Source: Citrobacter koseri ATCC BAA-895 (GTDB lineage Bacteria; Pseudomonadota; Gammaproteobacteria; Enterobacterales; Enterobacteriaceae). From it: a stretch of DNA of 64,000 nt. Location of the stretch: assembly GCF_000018045.1 (NCBI RefSeq), contig NC_009792.1, forward strand, positions 620,001-684,000. The letters are read 5' to 3'. A model generated the notes under the pieces. That model ran no database searches and had not been told where the DNA came from. It saw nothing but the letters and a program-made list of their open reading frames with translations. Position numbers and translations under genes: made by a program. Positions 17,975 to 25,939 of the stretch are shown piece by piece. The stretch's first letter is position 1. Each line of letters opens with the position of its first letter.

Positions 17975-18892
17975 ATGACAATTTCAAAAACAGGGGCGGG
18001 GGCGCTGCTGCTGTTAGCGGCGGTCAGCCTGCCGTTGCAGGCCGCATCACCCGTAACGGTCGGATCAAAAATCGATACGGAAGGCGCCTTGCTTGGCAAC
18101 CTGATTTTACAGGTGCTGGAAAGCCACGGCGTTAAAACGGTGAATAAAGTGCAACTGGGTACAACCCCGGTAGTACGCGGCGCGATTACCTCCGGCGAGC
18201 TGGATATTTACCCGGAATATACCGGAAACGGCGCATTCTTCTTTAAAGACGAAAACGATCCGGCATGGAAAAACGCACAGGCGGGGTTTGAAAAAGTCAA
18301 AAAACTGGATGCTGAGCAGAACAAGCTGGTCTGGTTAACGCCAGCGCCTGCAAACAATACCTGGACGATTGCGGTACGCCAGGATGTTGCGGAAAAGAAT
18401 AAACTGGTTTCGCTTGCGGATCTCGGACGCTATCTGAAAGAGGGCGGAACGTTCAAGCTGGCCGCCTCCGCCGAGTTTATTGAACGCGCCGATGCGCTGC
18501 CTGCCTTTGAAAAAGCCTACGATTTTAAACTGAATCAGAACCAGTTGCTGTCGCTGGCTGGCGGCGATACGGCGGTGACCATTAAAGCGGCCGCTCAGCA
18601 AACGTCCGGCGTAAACGCGGCAATGGCCTATGGCACCGACGGCCCGGTTGCGGCGCTGGGGCTGCAAACACTGAGCGATCCGCAAGGCGTTCAGCCTATC
18701 TATGCGCCTGCTCCGGTGGTTCGTGAGTCGGTGCTAAAAGAATATCCGCAGATGGCGGAATGGTTGCAGCCGGTCTTTGCCAGCCTGGATGAAAAAACGC
18801 TGCAACAGTTGAATGCCAGTATCGCCGTTGAAGGGCTGGATGCGAAAAAAGTCGCGGCAGATTACCTGAAGCAAAAAGGCTGGGTGAAGTAA
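17975..18892 (+). CDS. osmF: Periplasmic glycine betaine-type binding protein OsmF
   Basis: A 305-residue OpuAC-like solute-binding protein of the ABC system OsmF-YehYXW. Signal peptide 1 to about 23 (LPLQAAS). Mature motifs VTVGSKIDTEGALLGNLILQVL and GELDIYPEYTGNG are typical of choline/betaine binders. In E. coli the system is stress-induced and binds glycine betaine only weakly, so the true ligand is open. First gene of the operon osmF-yehY-yehX-yehW, all within a few bases of each other. Confidence 0.94.
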   Translation: MTISKTGAGALLLLAAVSLPLQAASPVTVGSKIDTEGALLGNLILQVLESHGVKTVNKVQLGTTPVVRGAITSGELDIYPEYTGNGAFFFKDENDPAWKNAQAGFEKVKKLDAEQNKLVWLTPAPANNTWTIAVRQDVAEKNKLVSLADLGRYLKEGGTFKLAASAEFIERADALPAFEKAYDFKLNQNQLLSLAGGDTAVTIKAAAQQTSGVNAAMAYGTDGPVAALGLQTLSDPQGVQPIYAPAPVVRESVLKEYPQMAEWLQPVFASLDEKTLQQLNASIAVEGLDAKKVAADYLKQKGWVK

Positions 18893-18916
18893 CACATTTT
18901 GTATCAGGTCAGTAAG

Positions 18917-20074
18917 GTGTCAAAAGTCAGTCTTAACCGTGTGTTGCTGCTGTTGGTGATCCTGACGGGGGTTGCCGCCGCGCTGCCTTTCGTCAACTAC
19001 GCCCCCAATCGCCTGGTGTCAGGGGAGGGACGTCAGATCTGGGATATCTGGCCGGGTTCGGTTTCTCTGCTGGCGGGCGCCGGGTGCGCATTGCTGGTCT
19101 TGTGTTTTGTCCCTGGAAAAAAGGGCAGCGTGCTGACGCTTGTGCTGGCGCAGGCGCTGGTGATCGCCATGCTCTGGAGCGTGGGGAAAGCGGCAACGCA
19201 TCTGGCGCAGGCCGGCAGCCCGCTAGCGCGCACCAGCCTGGGGAGCGGCCTGTGGCTGGGTCTTGGGCTTACCCTGCTGGCCTGTAGCGATGCCATTCGC
19301 CGTATCACCACCCAACCGCTCTGGCGCTGGCTTCTGCATGCGCAAATTGCGCTCTTACCGCTGGCGCTGCTGCTCACCGGCGCATTCAACGATCTCTCTT
19401 TACTCAAAGAGTACGCTAACCGGCAGGATATTTTTGATAATGCGCTGGTTCAGCACCTGACGCTGCTGGCGGGAACCGTGTTGCCCGCGTTGCTGATTGG
19501 CGTACCGCTGGGCATCTGGTGCTCGTTTGCAACGGCGCGGCAGGGGCCGGTCTTTGCCGTTCTGAATGTTATCCAGACCATCCCTTCCGTTGCGCTGTTT
19601 GGCCTGCTGATTGCCCCGCTTGCCGGGCTGGTGAAGGCGTGGCCCTGGCTGGGAACGCTTGGCGTGGCGGGAACCGGGTTAACGCCCGCCCTGATTGCGC
19701 TGGTGCTCTATGCGTTACTGCCGCTGGTGCGCGGCGTGGTTGCCGGGCTTAACCAGGTACCGCGAGACGTGCTGGAAAGCGCGCGGGCGATGGGGATGAG
19801 CGCTTCTCAACGCTTTATCCATGTACAACTGCCGCTGGCGTTGCCGGTTTTTTTACGCAGCCTGCGCGTGGTTATGGTGCAAACGGTGGGGATGGCGGTC
19901 ATCGCCGCCCTGATTGGGGCGGGAGGGTTTGGCGCCCTGGTCTTTCAGGGACTGCTCAGCAGCGCCGTTGATCTGGTTCTGCTGGGGGTGATCCCGGTCA
20001 TTGCGCTGGCCGTGCTGATCGACGCGCTGTTTGATTTATGGATCGCACTCCTGAAGGTAACGAATGATGATTGA
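18917..20074 (+). CDS. yehY: ABC transporter permease YehY
   Basis: A 385-residue permease. The N-terminal half has four to five extra membrane segments, and the C-terminal half is a BPD-type permease domain with the EAA-like loop ESARAMGMSASQRFIHVQLPLALPVF. I chose GTG at 18917 (MSKVSLNRVLLLL) because it gives exactly the E. coli length; a TTG at 18899 would add six residues. Sits 24 bp after osmF and overlaps yehX by 8 bp. Forms the channel with YehW. Confidence 0.9.
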   Translation: MSKVSLNRVLLLLVILTGVAAALPFVNYAPNRLVSGEGRQIWDIWPGSVSLLAGAGCALLVLCFVPGKKGSVLTLVLAQALVIAMLWSVGKAATHLAQAGSPLARTSLGSGLWLGLGLTLLACSDAIRRITTQPLWRWLLHAQIALLPLALLLTGAFNDLSLLKEYANRQDIFDNALVQHLTLLAGTVLPALLIGVPLGIWCSFATARQGPVFAVLNVIQTIPSVALFGLLIAPLAGLVKAWPWLGTLGVAGTGLTPALIALVLYALLPLVRGVVAGLNQVPRDVLESARAMGMSASQRFIHVQLPLALPVFLRSLRVVMVQTVGMAVIAALIGAGGFGALVFQGLLSSAVDLVLLGVIPVIALAVLIDALFDLWIALLKVTNDD

Positions 20075-21014
20075 ATTTAGCCATGTCAGCAAAACCTTCG
20101 GTGCGCAGAAGGCCGTCAACGACCTCAATCTGCATTTTCGCGAAGGCAGCTTTTCAGTGCTGATTGGCACATCGGGGTCGGGAAAATCCACCACGCTGAA
20201 GATGATTAACCGCCTGGTGGAGCATGACAGCGGGGTGATCCGTTTTGCCGGGGAAGAGATCCGCAGCTTGCCGGTGCTGGAACTGCGTCGTCGCATGGGG
20301 TACGCCATCCAGTCGATCGGCCTTTTCCCGCACTGGACGGTGGCGCAAAACATTGCCACCGTACCGCAACTGCAAAAGTGGTCGCGCTCGCGTATTGATG
20401 ACCGCACGGAAGAACTGATGGCGCTGCTGGGGCTGGACGTGAATTTGCGTCACCGTTATCCGCACCAGCTCTCTGGCGGGCAACAGCAGCGCGTTGGGGT
20501 GGCCCGCGCGCTGGCTGCCGATCCGCAGGTATTGCTGATGGATGAGCCGTTTGGCGCGCTGGACCCGGTGACGCGCGGGGCGCTTCAGCAGGAGATGACC
20601 CGTATTCACCGACTGCTTGGCCGCACCATCGTGCTGGTGACGCACGATATCGACGAGGCGCTGCGTCTGGCGGAGCATCTGGTGCTGATGGATGGCGGCG
20701 AAGTGGTACAGCAGGGCACGCCGCTGGAAATGCTGACCGCGCCGGCGAATGATTTTGTGCAGGCGTTTTTTGGGCGCAGCGAACTGGGCGTGCGGCTGCT
20801 GTCGCTGCGCAGCGTGGGGGATTATGTGCGTCGCCATGAGCAAGTGGGCGGTGACGCGCTGGCGGAAGAGATGACGCTGCGCGATGCGCTGTCTGTCTTT
20901 GTGGCGCGAGGGTGCGACGTATTGCCGGTGGTGGATCAGCAGGGCACTCCCTGCGGGACGCTCCATTTTCGCGATCTGCTTTCGGAGGCGCTGCCCGGTG
21001 AAACGACTGTCTGA
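20067..21014 (+). CDS. yehX: ABC transporter ATP-binding protein YehX
   Basis: A 315-residue ATPase of the OpuCA/ProV class. Walker A is GTSGSGKST (about 34-42), signature LSGGQQQRV, Walker B VLLMDEPFGALD, then a C-terminal CBS-like segment (about 245-300, MTLRDALSVFVARGCDVLPVV). Tandem ATGs at 20064 and 20067; the second matches the E. coli N-terminus MIEFSHVSK. The gene overlaps yehY at its 5' end and yehW at its 3' end, indicating coupled translation. Confidence 0.94.
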   Translation: MIEFSHVSKTFGAQKAVNDLNLHFREGSFSVLIGTSGSGKSTTLKMINRLVEHDSGVIRFAGEEIRSLPVLELRRRMGYAIQSIGLFPHWTVAQNIATVPQLQKWSRSRIDDRTEELMALLGLDVNLRHRYPHQLSGGQQQRVGVARALAADPQVLLMDEPFGALDPVTRGALQQEMTRIHRLLGRTIVLVTHDIDEALRLAEHLVLMDGGEVVQQGTPLEMLTAPANDFVQAFFGRSELGVRLLSLRSVGDYVRRHEQVGGDALAEEMTLRDALSVFVARGCDVLPVVDQQGTPCGTLHFRDLLSEALPGETTV

Positions 21015-21729
21015 TCCGCTGTTCTGGCTTATTGTCGCTTTTCTGGCGCTGCTTGCGGGGCTGCCGTACAGCCAGGCGGTGTTTGGCGCGCTGTTTCCAC
21101 AGTTACCACGACCGGTTTACCAGCAAGAAAGCTTTATGGCGCTGGCGCTGGCCCATTTCTGGCTGGTGGGCGTGTCAAGCCTGATTGCTGTGGCGGTTGG
21201 CGTCGGGGCGGGGATTGCGGTCACTCGCTCATGGGGGGCAGAGTTTCGCCCGCTGGTGGAAACCATCGCCGCCGTCGGGCAGACCTTTCCGCCGGTCGCG
21301 GTGCTGGCGATAGCCGTTCCGGTGATGGGGTTTGGTCAGGAGCCAGCCATTATCGCGCTGATCCTCTACGGGGTTTTGCCGATATTGCAGGCTACGCTCG
21401 CCGGGCTGGGGGCGATTCCCGCCAGCGTCATGAGCGTGGCGCGCGGGATGGGGATGAGCCGGGGACAGCAGCTGTGGAAAGTCGAGCTGCCGCTGGCCGC
21501 GCCGGTGATTCTGGCGGGGATTCGCACCTCGGTAATCATCAATATTGGGACTGCGACGATCGCCTCGACGGTGGGCGCCAGCACGCTCGGCACGCCGATT
21601 ATCATCGGGCTGAGCGGCTTTAACACCGCCTATGTGATTCAGGGGGCTTTACTGGTCGCGCTGGCGGCGATCATTGTCGATCGCCTGTTCGAGCGTCTGG
21701 TGCTGCGCCTTAACCGGCACGTAAAATAA
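20998..21729 (+). CDS. yehW: ABC transporter permease YehW
   Basis: A 243-residue permease with a BPD_transp domain; the coupling loop is SVARGMGMSRGQQLWKVELPLAAP. The start is GTG (MKRLSDPLFWLI), inside yehX by 17 bp, which gives the same length as E. coli YehW. Pairs with YehY under ATPase YehX. Its last 20 bp are overlapped on the opposite strand by yohO. Confidence 0.93.
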   Translation: MKRLSDPLFWLIVAFLALLAGLPYSQAVFGALFPQLPRPVYQQESFMALALAHFWLVGVSSLIAVAVGVGAGIAVTRSWGAEFRPLVETIAAVGQTFPPVAVLAIAVPVMGFGQEPAIIALILYGVLPILQATLAGLGAIPASVMSVARGMGMSRGQQLWKVELPLAAPVILAGIRTSVIINIGTATIASTVGASTLGTPIIIGLSGFNTAYVIQGALLVALAAIIVDRLFERLVLRLNRHVK

Positions 21730-21817
21730 ACGTATAGCCAGCGAGCATCACGCCGCCGATACCGCCGATAGCCATCAGCAGGAAGAGGGTAATCACACCG
21801 ATTTTAGCTGCGCGCAT
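21710..21817 (-). CDS. yohO: Small membrane protein YohO
   Basis: A 35-residue protein, MRAAKIGVITLFLLMAIGG then a Gly-rich second half ending LRAG, forming one hydrophobic segment. It matches E. coli YohO as I recall it at nearly every position. AAGGAG stands 6 bases before the ATG. Function unknown. Its 3' end overlaps the end of yehW by 20 bp on the opposite strand, so its frame is constrained by both proteins. Confidence 0.9.
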   Translation of the reverse strand: MRAAKIGVITLFLLMAIGGIGGVMLAGYTFILRAG

Positions 21818-21926
21818 TGTGCACTCCTTATGTTAACAAAAGGATTGTACCGTAAAGCACGTTTGTTAATGAATCATTAAATGCGCAGAATGTCTGATTA
21901 CGCATTGGTGCAGCCATCCGGTAAGG

Positions 21927-22658
21927 CTACAGGCCCAGCGGGTAAATATCGTGCCCCTGCGCGCGCCAGGCATTGAGTTGCTGCTGCTGCGCGGGCGTTT
22001 GCGTCTCGCCGCACCAGATAAGCAGCGTCCTGCCGTCAAACAGCTCCGGGCGAAGCTGGTTCAGCGAGTGAGCCAGCACATCGACGCGCCATCCTTGCTG
22101 GCTGGCGACCCAGCCTTCCAGCCACAGCCGGGTGGTATCGTGAATATTCCAGCCGACCACCAGCGCGTCTTTCCCCTGTTTTTTGCGCGCGGAGGCAAGA
22201 CAAATCGCAATGTAATTGATCAAGATGCCGTCAAGGATGCCGAGCAGCGCCTGGAGAGTGGGTTGCTGGCACTGTAAGCGTCGTCGCAGAGGAGTAAACA
22301 GGTGCGTGGTGAGCGTCTGGGCGGGGTAATCCTGCCCACGTTCTTTAATCCATAGCCTGAGGCTATGCAGATTGTTGCTTTGCAAATAGTGCAGCAGCGT
22401 CTCCTGCTGTTCGCGCCAGCCGTTTTGTACATCGATGTTATCGTTGCTGAGCAGCACTTTGACCTTACTGACCTGCACGCCGTTATCAATCCAGCGTTTA
22501 ATCTCCCGAATCCTGTCGATATCGGCGTCATTAAACAGGCGGTGCCCCCCGTCTGTTCGCTGGGGCTTTAATAATCCGTAACGCCTCTGCCACGCACGTA
22601 ACGTGACAGGGTTGATATCACAAAGCAAAGCCACTTCACCTATTGTGTAAAGCGCCAT
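21927..22658 (-). CDS. mlrA: MerR-like curli/biofilm activator MlrA
   Basis: A 243-residue MerR-type activator required for csgD expression and curli/biofilm formation. The N-terminal helix-turn-helix (MALYTIGEVALLCDINPVTLRAWQRRYGLL, about 1-70) is followed by a B12-binding-like C-terminal half (about 100-240) lacking an obvious DxHxxG cobalamin motif. Known to be RpoS-dependent and linked to c-di-GMP through the YciR/YdaM pair (family knowledge). Divergent from btsS with about 220 bp between. Confidence 0.95.
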   Translation of the reverse strand: MALYTIGEVALLCDINPVTLRAWQRRYGLLKPQRTDGGHRLFNDADIDRIREIKRWIDNGVQVSKVKVLLSNDNIDVQNGWREQQETLLHYLQSNNLHSLRLWIKERGQDYPAQTLTTHLFTPLRRRLQCQQPTLQALLGILDGILINYIAICLASARKKQGKDALVVGWNIHDTTRLWLEGWVASQQGWRVDVLAHSLNQLRPELFDGRTLLIWCGETQTPAQQQQLNAWRAQGHDIYPLGL

Positions 22659-22880
22659 CGTTTCACCCTTGCTCGCGAGGTCCCAGTTTTACTTTAGACG
22701 CTCTTTTACGAACCAGGTAGTTTTGTCTGTTTTTTAATCAGTGCGCGGGTGAGATTGTGGCCTGACGTGCGCTTTTAAGTGATCGTTCTCACGAATTCAT
22801 GTTTTTTTGCAACAGTTCAAAGAAAGATAAGCGCAGCCAATGTATGTTACGCGTTTTTAAGAGATGTGTGGTTTGCGGGT

Positions 22881-24566
22881 ATGTACGAGTTTAATCTGGT
22901 GTTGCTGCTGCTTCAGCAGATGTGCGTGTTTCTGGTCATTGCGTGGTTAATGAGTAAAACACGTTTATTCATCCCGTTAATGCAGGTTACCGTTCGCCTG
23001 CCGCATAAATTTCTCTGTTATATCGTCTTCTCTATTTTCTGCATTATGGGCACCTGGTTTGGGTTGCACATCGAAGATTCCATTGCCAATACCCGTGCGA
23101 TTGGCGCCGTGATGGGCGGCTTGCTGGGCGGGCCTGTGGTCGGCGGCCTGGTCGGACTCACCGGCGGTTTACACCGTTATTCGATGGGCGGGATGACGGC
23201 GCTGAGCTGCATGATCTCCACCATTGTTGAAGGGTTGTTAGGCGGCCTGGTGCATAGCGTGCTGATCCGTCGCGGGCGCACCGATAAAGTTTTCAGCCCG
23301 TTAACGGCCGGGGCGATTACCTTCGTCGCTGAACTGGTGCAAATGCTGATCATTTTGTTGATCGCCCGACCTTTTGAAGATGCATTGCATCTGGTAAGCA
23401 GTATTGCCGCGCCCATGATGGTGACTAACACCGTCGGAGCGGCGCTGTTTATGCGCATTTTGCTCGACAAACGCGCGATGTTTGAAAAATACACCTCGGC
23501 GTTTTCCGCCACCGCGCTGAAAGTGGCGGCCTCCACGGAGGGTATCCTTCGTCAGGGCTTTAACGAAGTGAACAGCATGAAGGTGGCCCAGGTGTTGTAT
23601 CAGGAACTGGACATCGGCGCAGTGGCGATCACCGATCGCGATAAACTGCTGGCGTTTACCGGCATTGGCGACGATCACCACCTGCCGGGGAAACCTATTT
23701 CATCAAGCTACACGCTGAAAGCGATTGAGACCGGTGAGGTGGTGTATGCCGATGGTAACGAAGTGCCTTACCGCTGCTCGTTGCATCCGCAGTGCAAATT
23801 AGGCTCAACGCTGGTGATTCCGCTGCGCGGCGAAAACCAACGCGTGATGGGCACCATCAAACTGTATGAAGCCAAAAACCGGCTCTTTAGCTCCATCAAC
23901 CGAACGCTGGGCGAGGGGATTGCGCAACTGCTGTCGGCGCAGATTCTGGCCGGGCAGTATGAACGCCAGAAAGCGCTGCTCACACAGTCGGAAATTAAAC
24001 TTTTGCATGCGCAGGTGAATCCTCATTTTCTGTTTAACGCGCTTAACACCATTAAAGCGGTGGTGCGCCGCGACAGCGAACAGGCCAGCCAACTGGTGCA
24101 GTATCTCTCGACCTTCTTTCGCAAGAACTTAAAACGCCCCTCGGAGATTGTGACCCTTGCCGATGAAATTGAGCATGTGAATGCCTATTTGCAAATTGAG
24201 AAGGCGCGCTTCCAGGCGCGGTTGCAGGTGAATTTAAACGTGCCGGAGGAACTTTCGCACCAGCAACTGCCTGCGTTCACTCTGCAACCGATTGTGGAAA
24301 ACGCCATTAAGCACGGCACGTCGCAACTGCTTGGCACTGGCGAAGTCTCCATTACGGCCAGACAGGACGGGCAGCACCTGATGCTGGACATTGAGGATAA
24401 CGCCGGATTGTACCAGCCCACGACCAATGCCAGCGGCCTGGGGATGAACCTGGTGGATAAACGGCTGCGCGAACGCTTTGGCGATGATTACGGCATCAAC
24501 GTGGCCTGCGAACCCGATCTCTTTACCCGGATAACCTTACGACTTCCCCTGGAGGAAAACGCATGA
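22881..24566 (+). CDS. btsS: Pyruvate-sensing histidine kinase BtsS
   Basis: A 561-residue LytS-type sensor kinase. N-terminal 5TM-LYT domain with the repeated GGLLGGPVVGGLVGLTGGLHRYSMGG stretch (about 75-100), a GAF domain (about 225-360), then a His_kinase H-box LLHAQVNPHFLFNALNTIK near residue 380 and a HATPase domain. It senses extracellular pyruvate at high affinity in E. coli and, with BtsR, induces the pyruvate transporter gene btsT, which is not in this window. The start MYEFNLVLLLLQQM gives the E. coli length. Overlaps btsR by 4 bp. Confidence 0.95.
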   Translation: MYEFNLVLLLLQQMCVFLVIAWLMSKTRLFIPLMQVTVRLPHKFLCYIVFSIFCIMGTWFGLHIEDSIANTRAIGAVMGGLLGGPVVGGLVGLTGGLHRYSMGGMTALSCMISTIVEGLLGGLVHSVLIRRGRTDKVFSPLTAGAITFVAELVQMLIILLIARPFEDALHLVSSIAAPMMVTNTVGAALFMRILLDKRAMFEKYTSAFSATALKVAASTEGILRQGFNEVNSMKVAQVLYQELDIGAVAITDRDKLLAFTGIGDDHHLPGKPISSSYTLKAIETGEVVYADGNEVPYRCSLHPQCKLGSTLVIPLRGENQRVMGTIKLYEAKNRLFSSINRTLGEGIAQLLSAQILAGQYERQKALLTQSEIKLLHAQVNPHFLFNALNTIKAVVRRDSEQASQLVQYLSTFFRKNLKRPSEIVTLADEIEHVNAYLQIEKARFQARLQVNLNVPEELSHQQLPAFTLQPIVENAIKHGTSQLLGTGEVSITARQDGQHLMLDIEDNAGLYQPTTNASGLGMNLVDKRLRERFGDDYGINVACEPDLFTRITLRLPLEENA

Positions 24567-25282
24567 TTAAAGTGCTGATTGTGGATGATGAGCCGTTAGC
24601 GCGGGAAAATCTGCGGATTCTGTTACAGGAACAAAGTGATATTGAGATTGTGGGTGAGTGCTCGAATGCGGTAGAGGCGATTGGCGCGGTGCATAAGCTG
24701 CACCCGGACGTGCTGTTTCTCGACATCCAGATGCCGCGCATCAGCGGGCTGGAAATGGTCGGGATGCTCGATCCAGAACATCGACCGTACATTGTTTTTC
24801 TGACCGCTTTTGACGAATACGCCATTAAAGCGTTTGAAGAGCACGCTTTTGACTATCTGCTTAAGCCCATTGAAGAGAAGCGGCTGGAGAAAACGTTGGC
24901 GCGTCTGCGACAGGAACGAAACATGCAGGACGTTTCGGTACTGCCGGAAAATCAACAAGCGTTGAAATTCATTCCCTGCACCGGACACAGCCGTATTTAT
25001 CTGTTGCAAATGGATGACGTGGCGTTTGTCAGCAGCCGGATGAGCGGCGTGTACGTAACCAGCAGCGAGGGGAAGGAAGGGTTTACCGAATTGACGCTGC
25101 GAACGCTGGAGAGCCGCACGCCGTTATTGCGCTGCCATCGTCAGTATCTGGTGAATATGGCGCAGTTGCAGGAAATTCGGCTGGAGGATAATGGTCAGGC
25201 CGAGCTGATTTTGCGCAACGGTTTAACGGTTCCTGTCAGCCGTCGCTACCTGAAAAGTTTAAAAGAGGCGATTGGGCTGTAA
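24563..25282 (+). CDS. btsR: LytTR response regulator BtsR
   Basis: A 239-residue regulator. The receiver domain has phospho-acceptor Asp54 (LFLDIQMPR) and acidic Asp8/Asp9; the LytTR DNA-binding domain lies at about 135-239 (IPCTGHSRIYLLQMDDVAFV...HRQYLVN). Translationally coupled to btsS. Drives btsT transcription in response to pyruvate (established in E. coli). Confidence 0.95.
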   Translation: MIKVLIVDDEPLARENLRILLQEQSDIEIVGECSNAVEAIGAVHKLHPDVLFLDIQMPRISGLEMVGMLDPEHRPYIVFLTAFDEYAIKAFEEHAFDYLLKPIEEKRLEKTLARLRQERNMQDVSVLPENQQALKFIPCTGHSRIYLLQMDDVAFVSSRMSGVYVTSSEGKEGFTELTLRTLESRTPLLRCHRQYLVNMAQLQEIRLEDNGQAELILRNGLTVPVSRRYLKSLKEAIGL

Positions 25283-25328
25283 AAGACTGCTAAAATGATT
25301 TTTTGCCTCATTAACACCCGAAGGCCCC

Positions 25329-25799
25329 ATGCTGAGTAACGATATTCTGCGTAGCGTGCGCTACATCCTGAAAGCAAACAATAACGATCTGGTGCGCATT
25401 CTGGCGCTGGGTAATGCCGAAGCCACTGCGGAACAGATTGCTGTCTGGTTGCGTAAAGAAGAGGAAGAGGGCTTTCAACGTTGCCCGGATATCATCCTCT
25501 CTGCTTTCCTGAATGGGCTGATTTACGAAAAGCGTGGTAAAGATGAATCCGCGCCAGCGCTGGAGCCGGAGCGCCGCGTTAACAATAATATTGTGCTGAA
25601 AAAGCTGCGTATCGCGTTCTCGCTGAAAACCGACGATATTCTTGCGATTCTGACGGAGCAAAAATTCCGCGTCTCGATGCCGGAAATCACGGCGATGATG
25701 CGTGCCCCGGAGCATAAAAACTTCCGCGAGTGCGGCGATCAGTTCTTGCGTTATTTCCTGCGCGGGCTGGCGGCGCGTCAGCACGAGAAGAAAGCGTAA
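25329..25799 (+). CDS. yehS: DUF1456 protein YehS
   Basis: A 156-residue soluble protein made of two related DUF1456 repeats (about 3-70, NDILRSVRYILKANNNDLVRILAL; about 83-150, NNIVLKKLRIAFSLKTDDILAIL). All-helical, no known activity. 46 bp after btsR on the same strand, with its own likely promoter or read-through. Length equals E. coli YehS. Confidence 0.92.
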   Translation: MLSNDILRSVRYILKANNNDLVRILALGNAEATAEQIAVWLRKEEEEGFQRCPDIILSAFLNGLIYEKRGKDESAPALEPERRVNNNIVLKKLRIAFSLKTDDILAILTEQKFRVSMPEITAMMRAPEHKNFRECGDQFLRYFLRGLAARQHEKKA

Positions 25800-25807
25800 T
25801 AAGATAA

Positions 25808-25875
25808 GCGGTAGGCCGGATAAGGTGTTTGCACCGTCATCCGGCATTTGCGCCTGATGGTGCTTCGCTTACCAG
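25808..25875. repeat. REP elements between yehS and metG
   Basis: gtaggccggataaggtg, cgtcatccggcat and a degenerate third unit (cctgatggtgcttcgcttaccagacctac). Common BIME layout in a gap between convergent genes. Confidence 0.85.
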
Positions 25876-25907
25876 ACCTACGGCGTGGTTCGCTGGCGTT
25901 CTGGAAT

Positions 25908-25937
25908 AAAAAAGCCGGAGAATGTCTCCGGCTTTTT
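25908..25937. terminator. Bidirectional terminator between yehS and metG
   Basis: Stem GCCGGAGA / TCTCCGGC with a 3-base loop, flanked by A6 and T5, so it can act for metG (minus) and for yehS (plus). It ends 3 bp from the metG stop. Confidence 0.93.
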
Positions 25938-25939
25938 GT

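Noticed and set aside
18899..18916. TTG start for yehY
   Set aside because: GTG at 18917 gives exactly the family length, and the TTG adds only a repetitive VSKVSKVS stretch.
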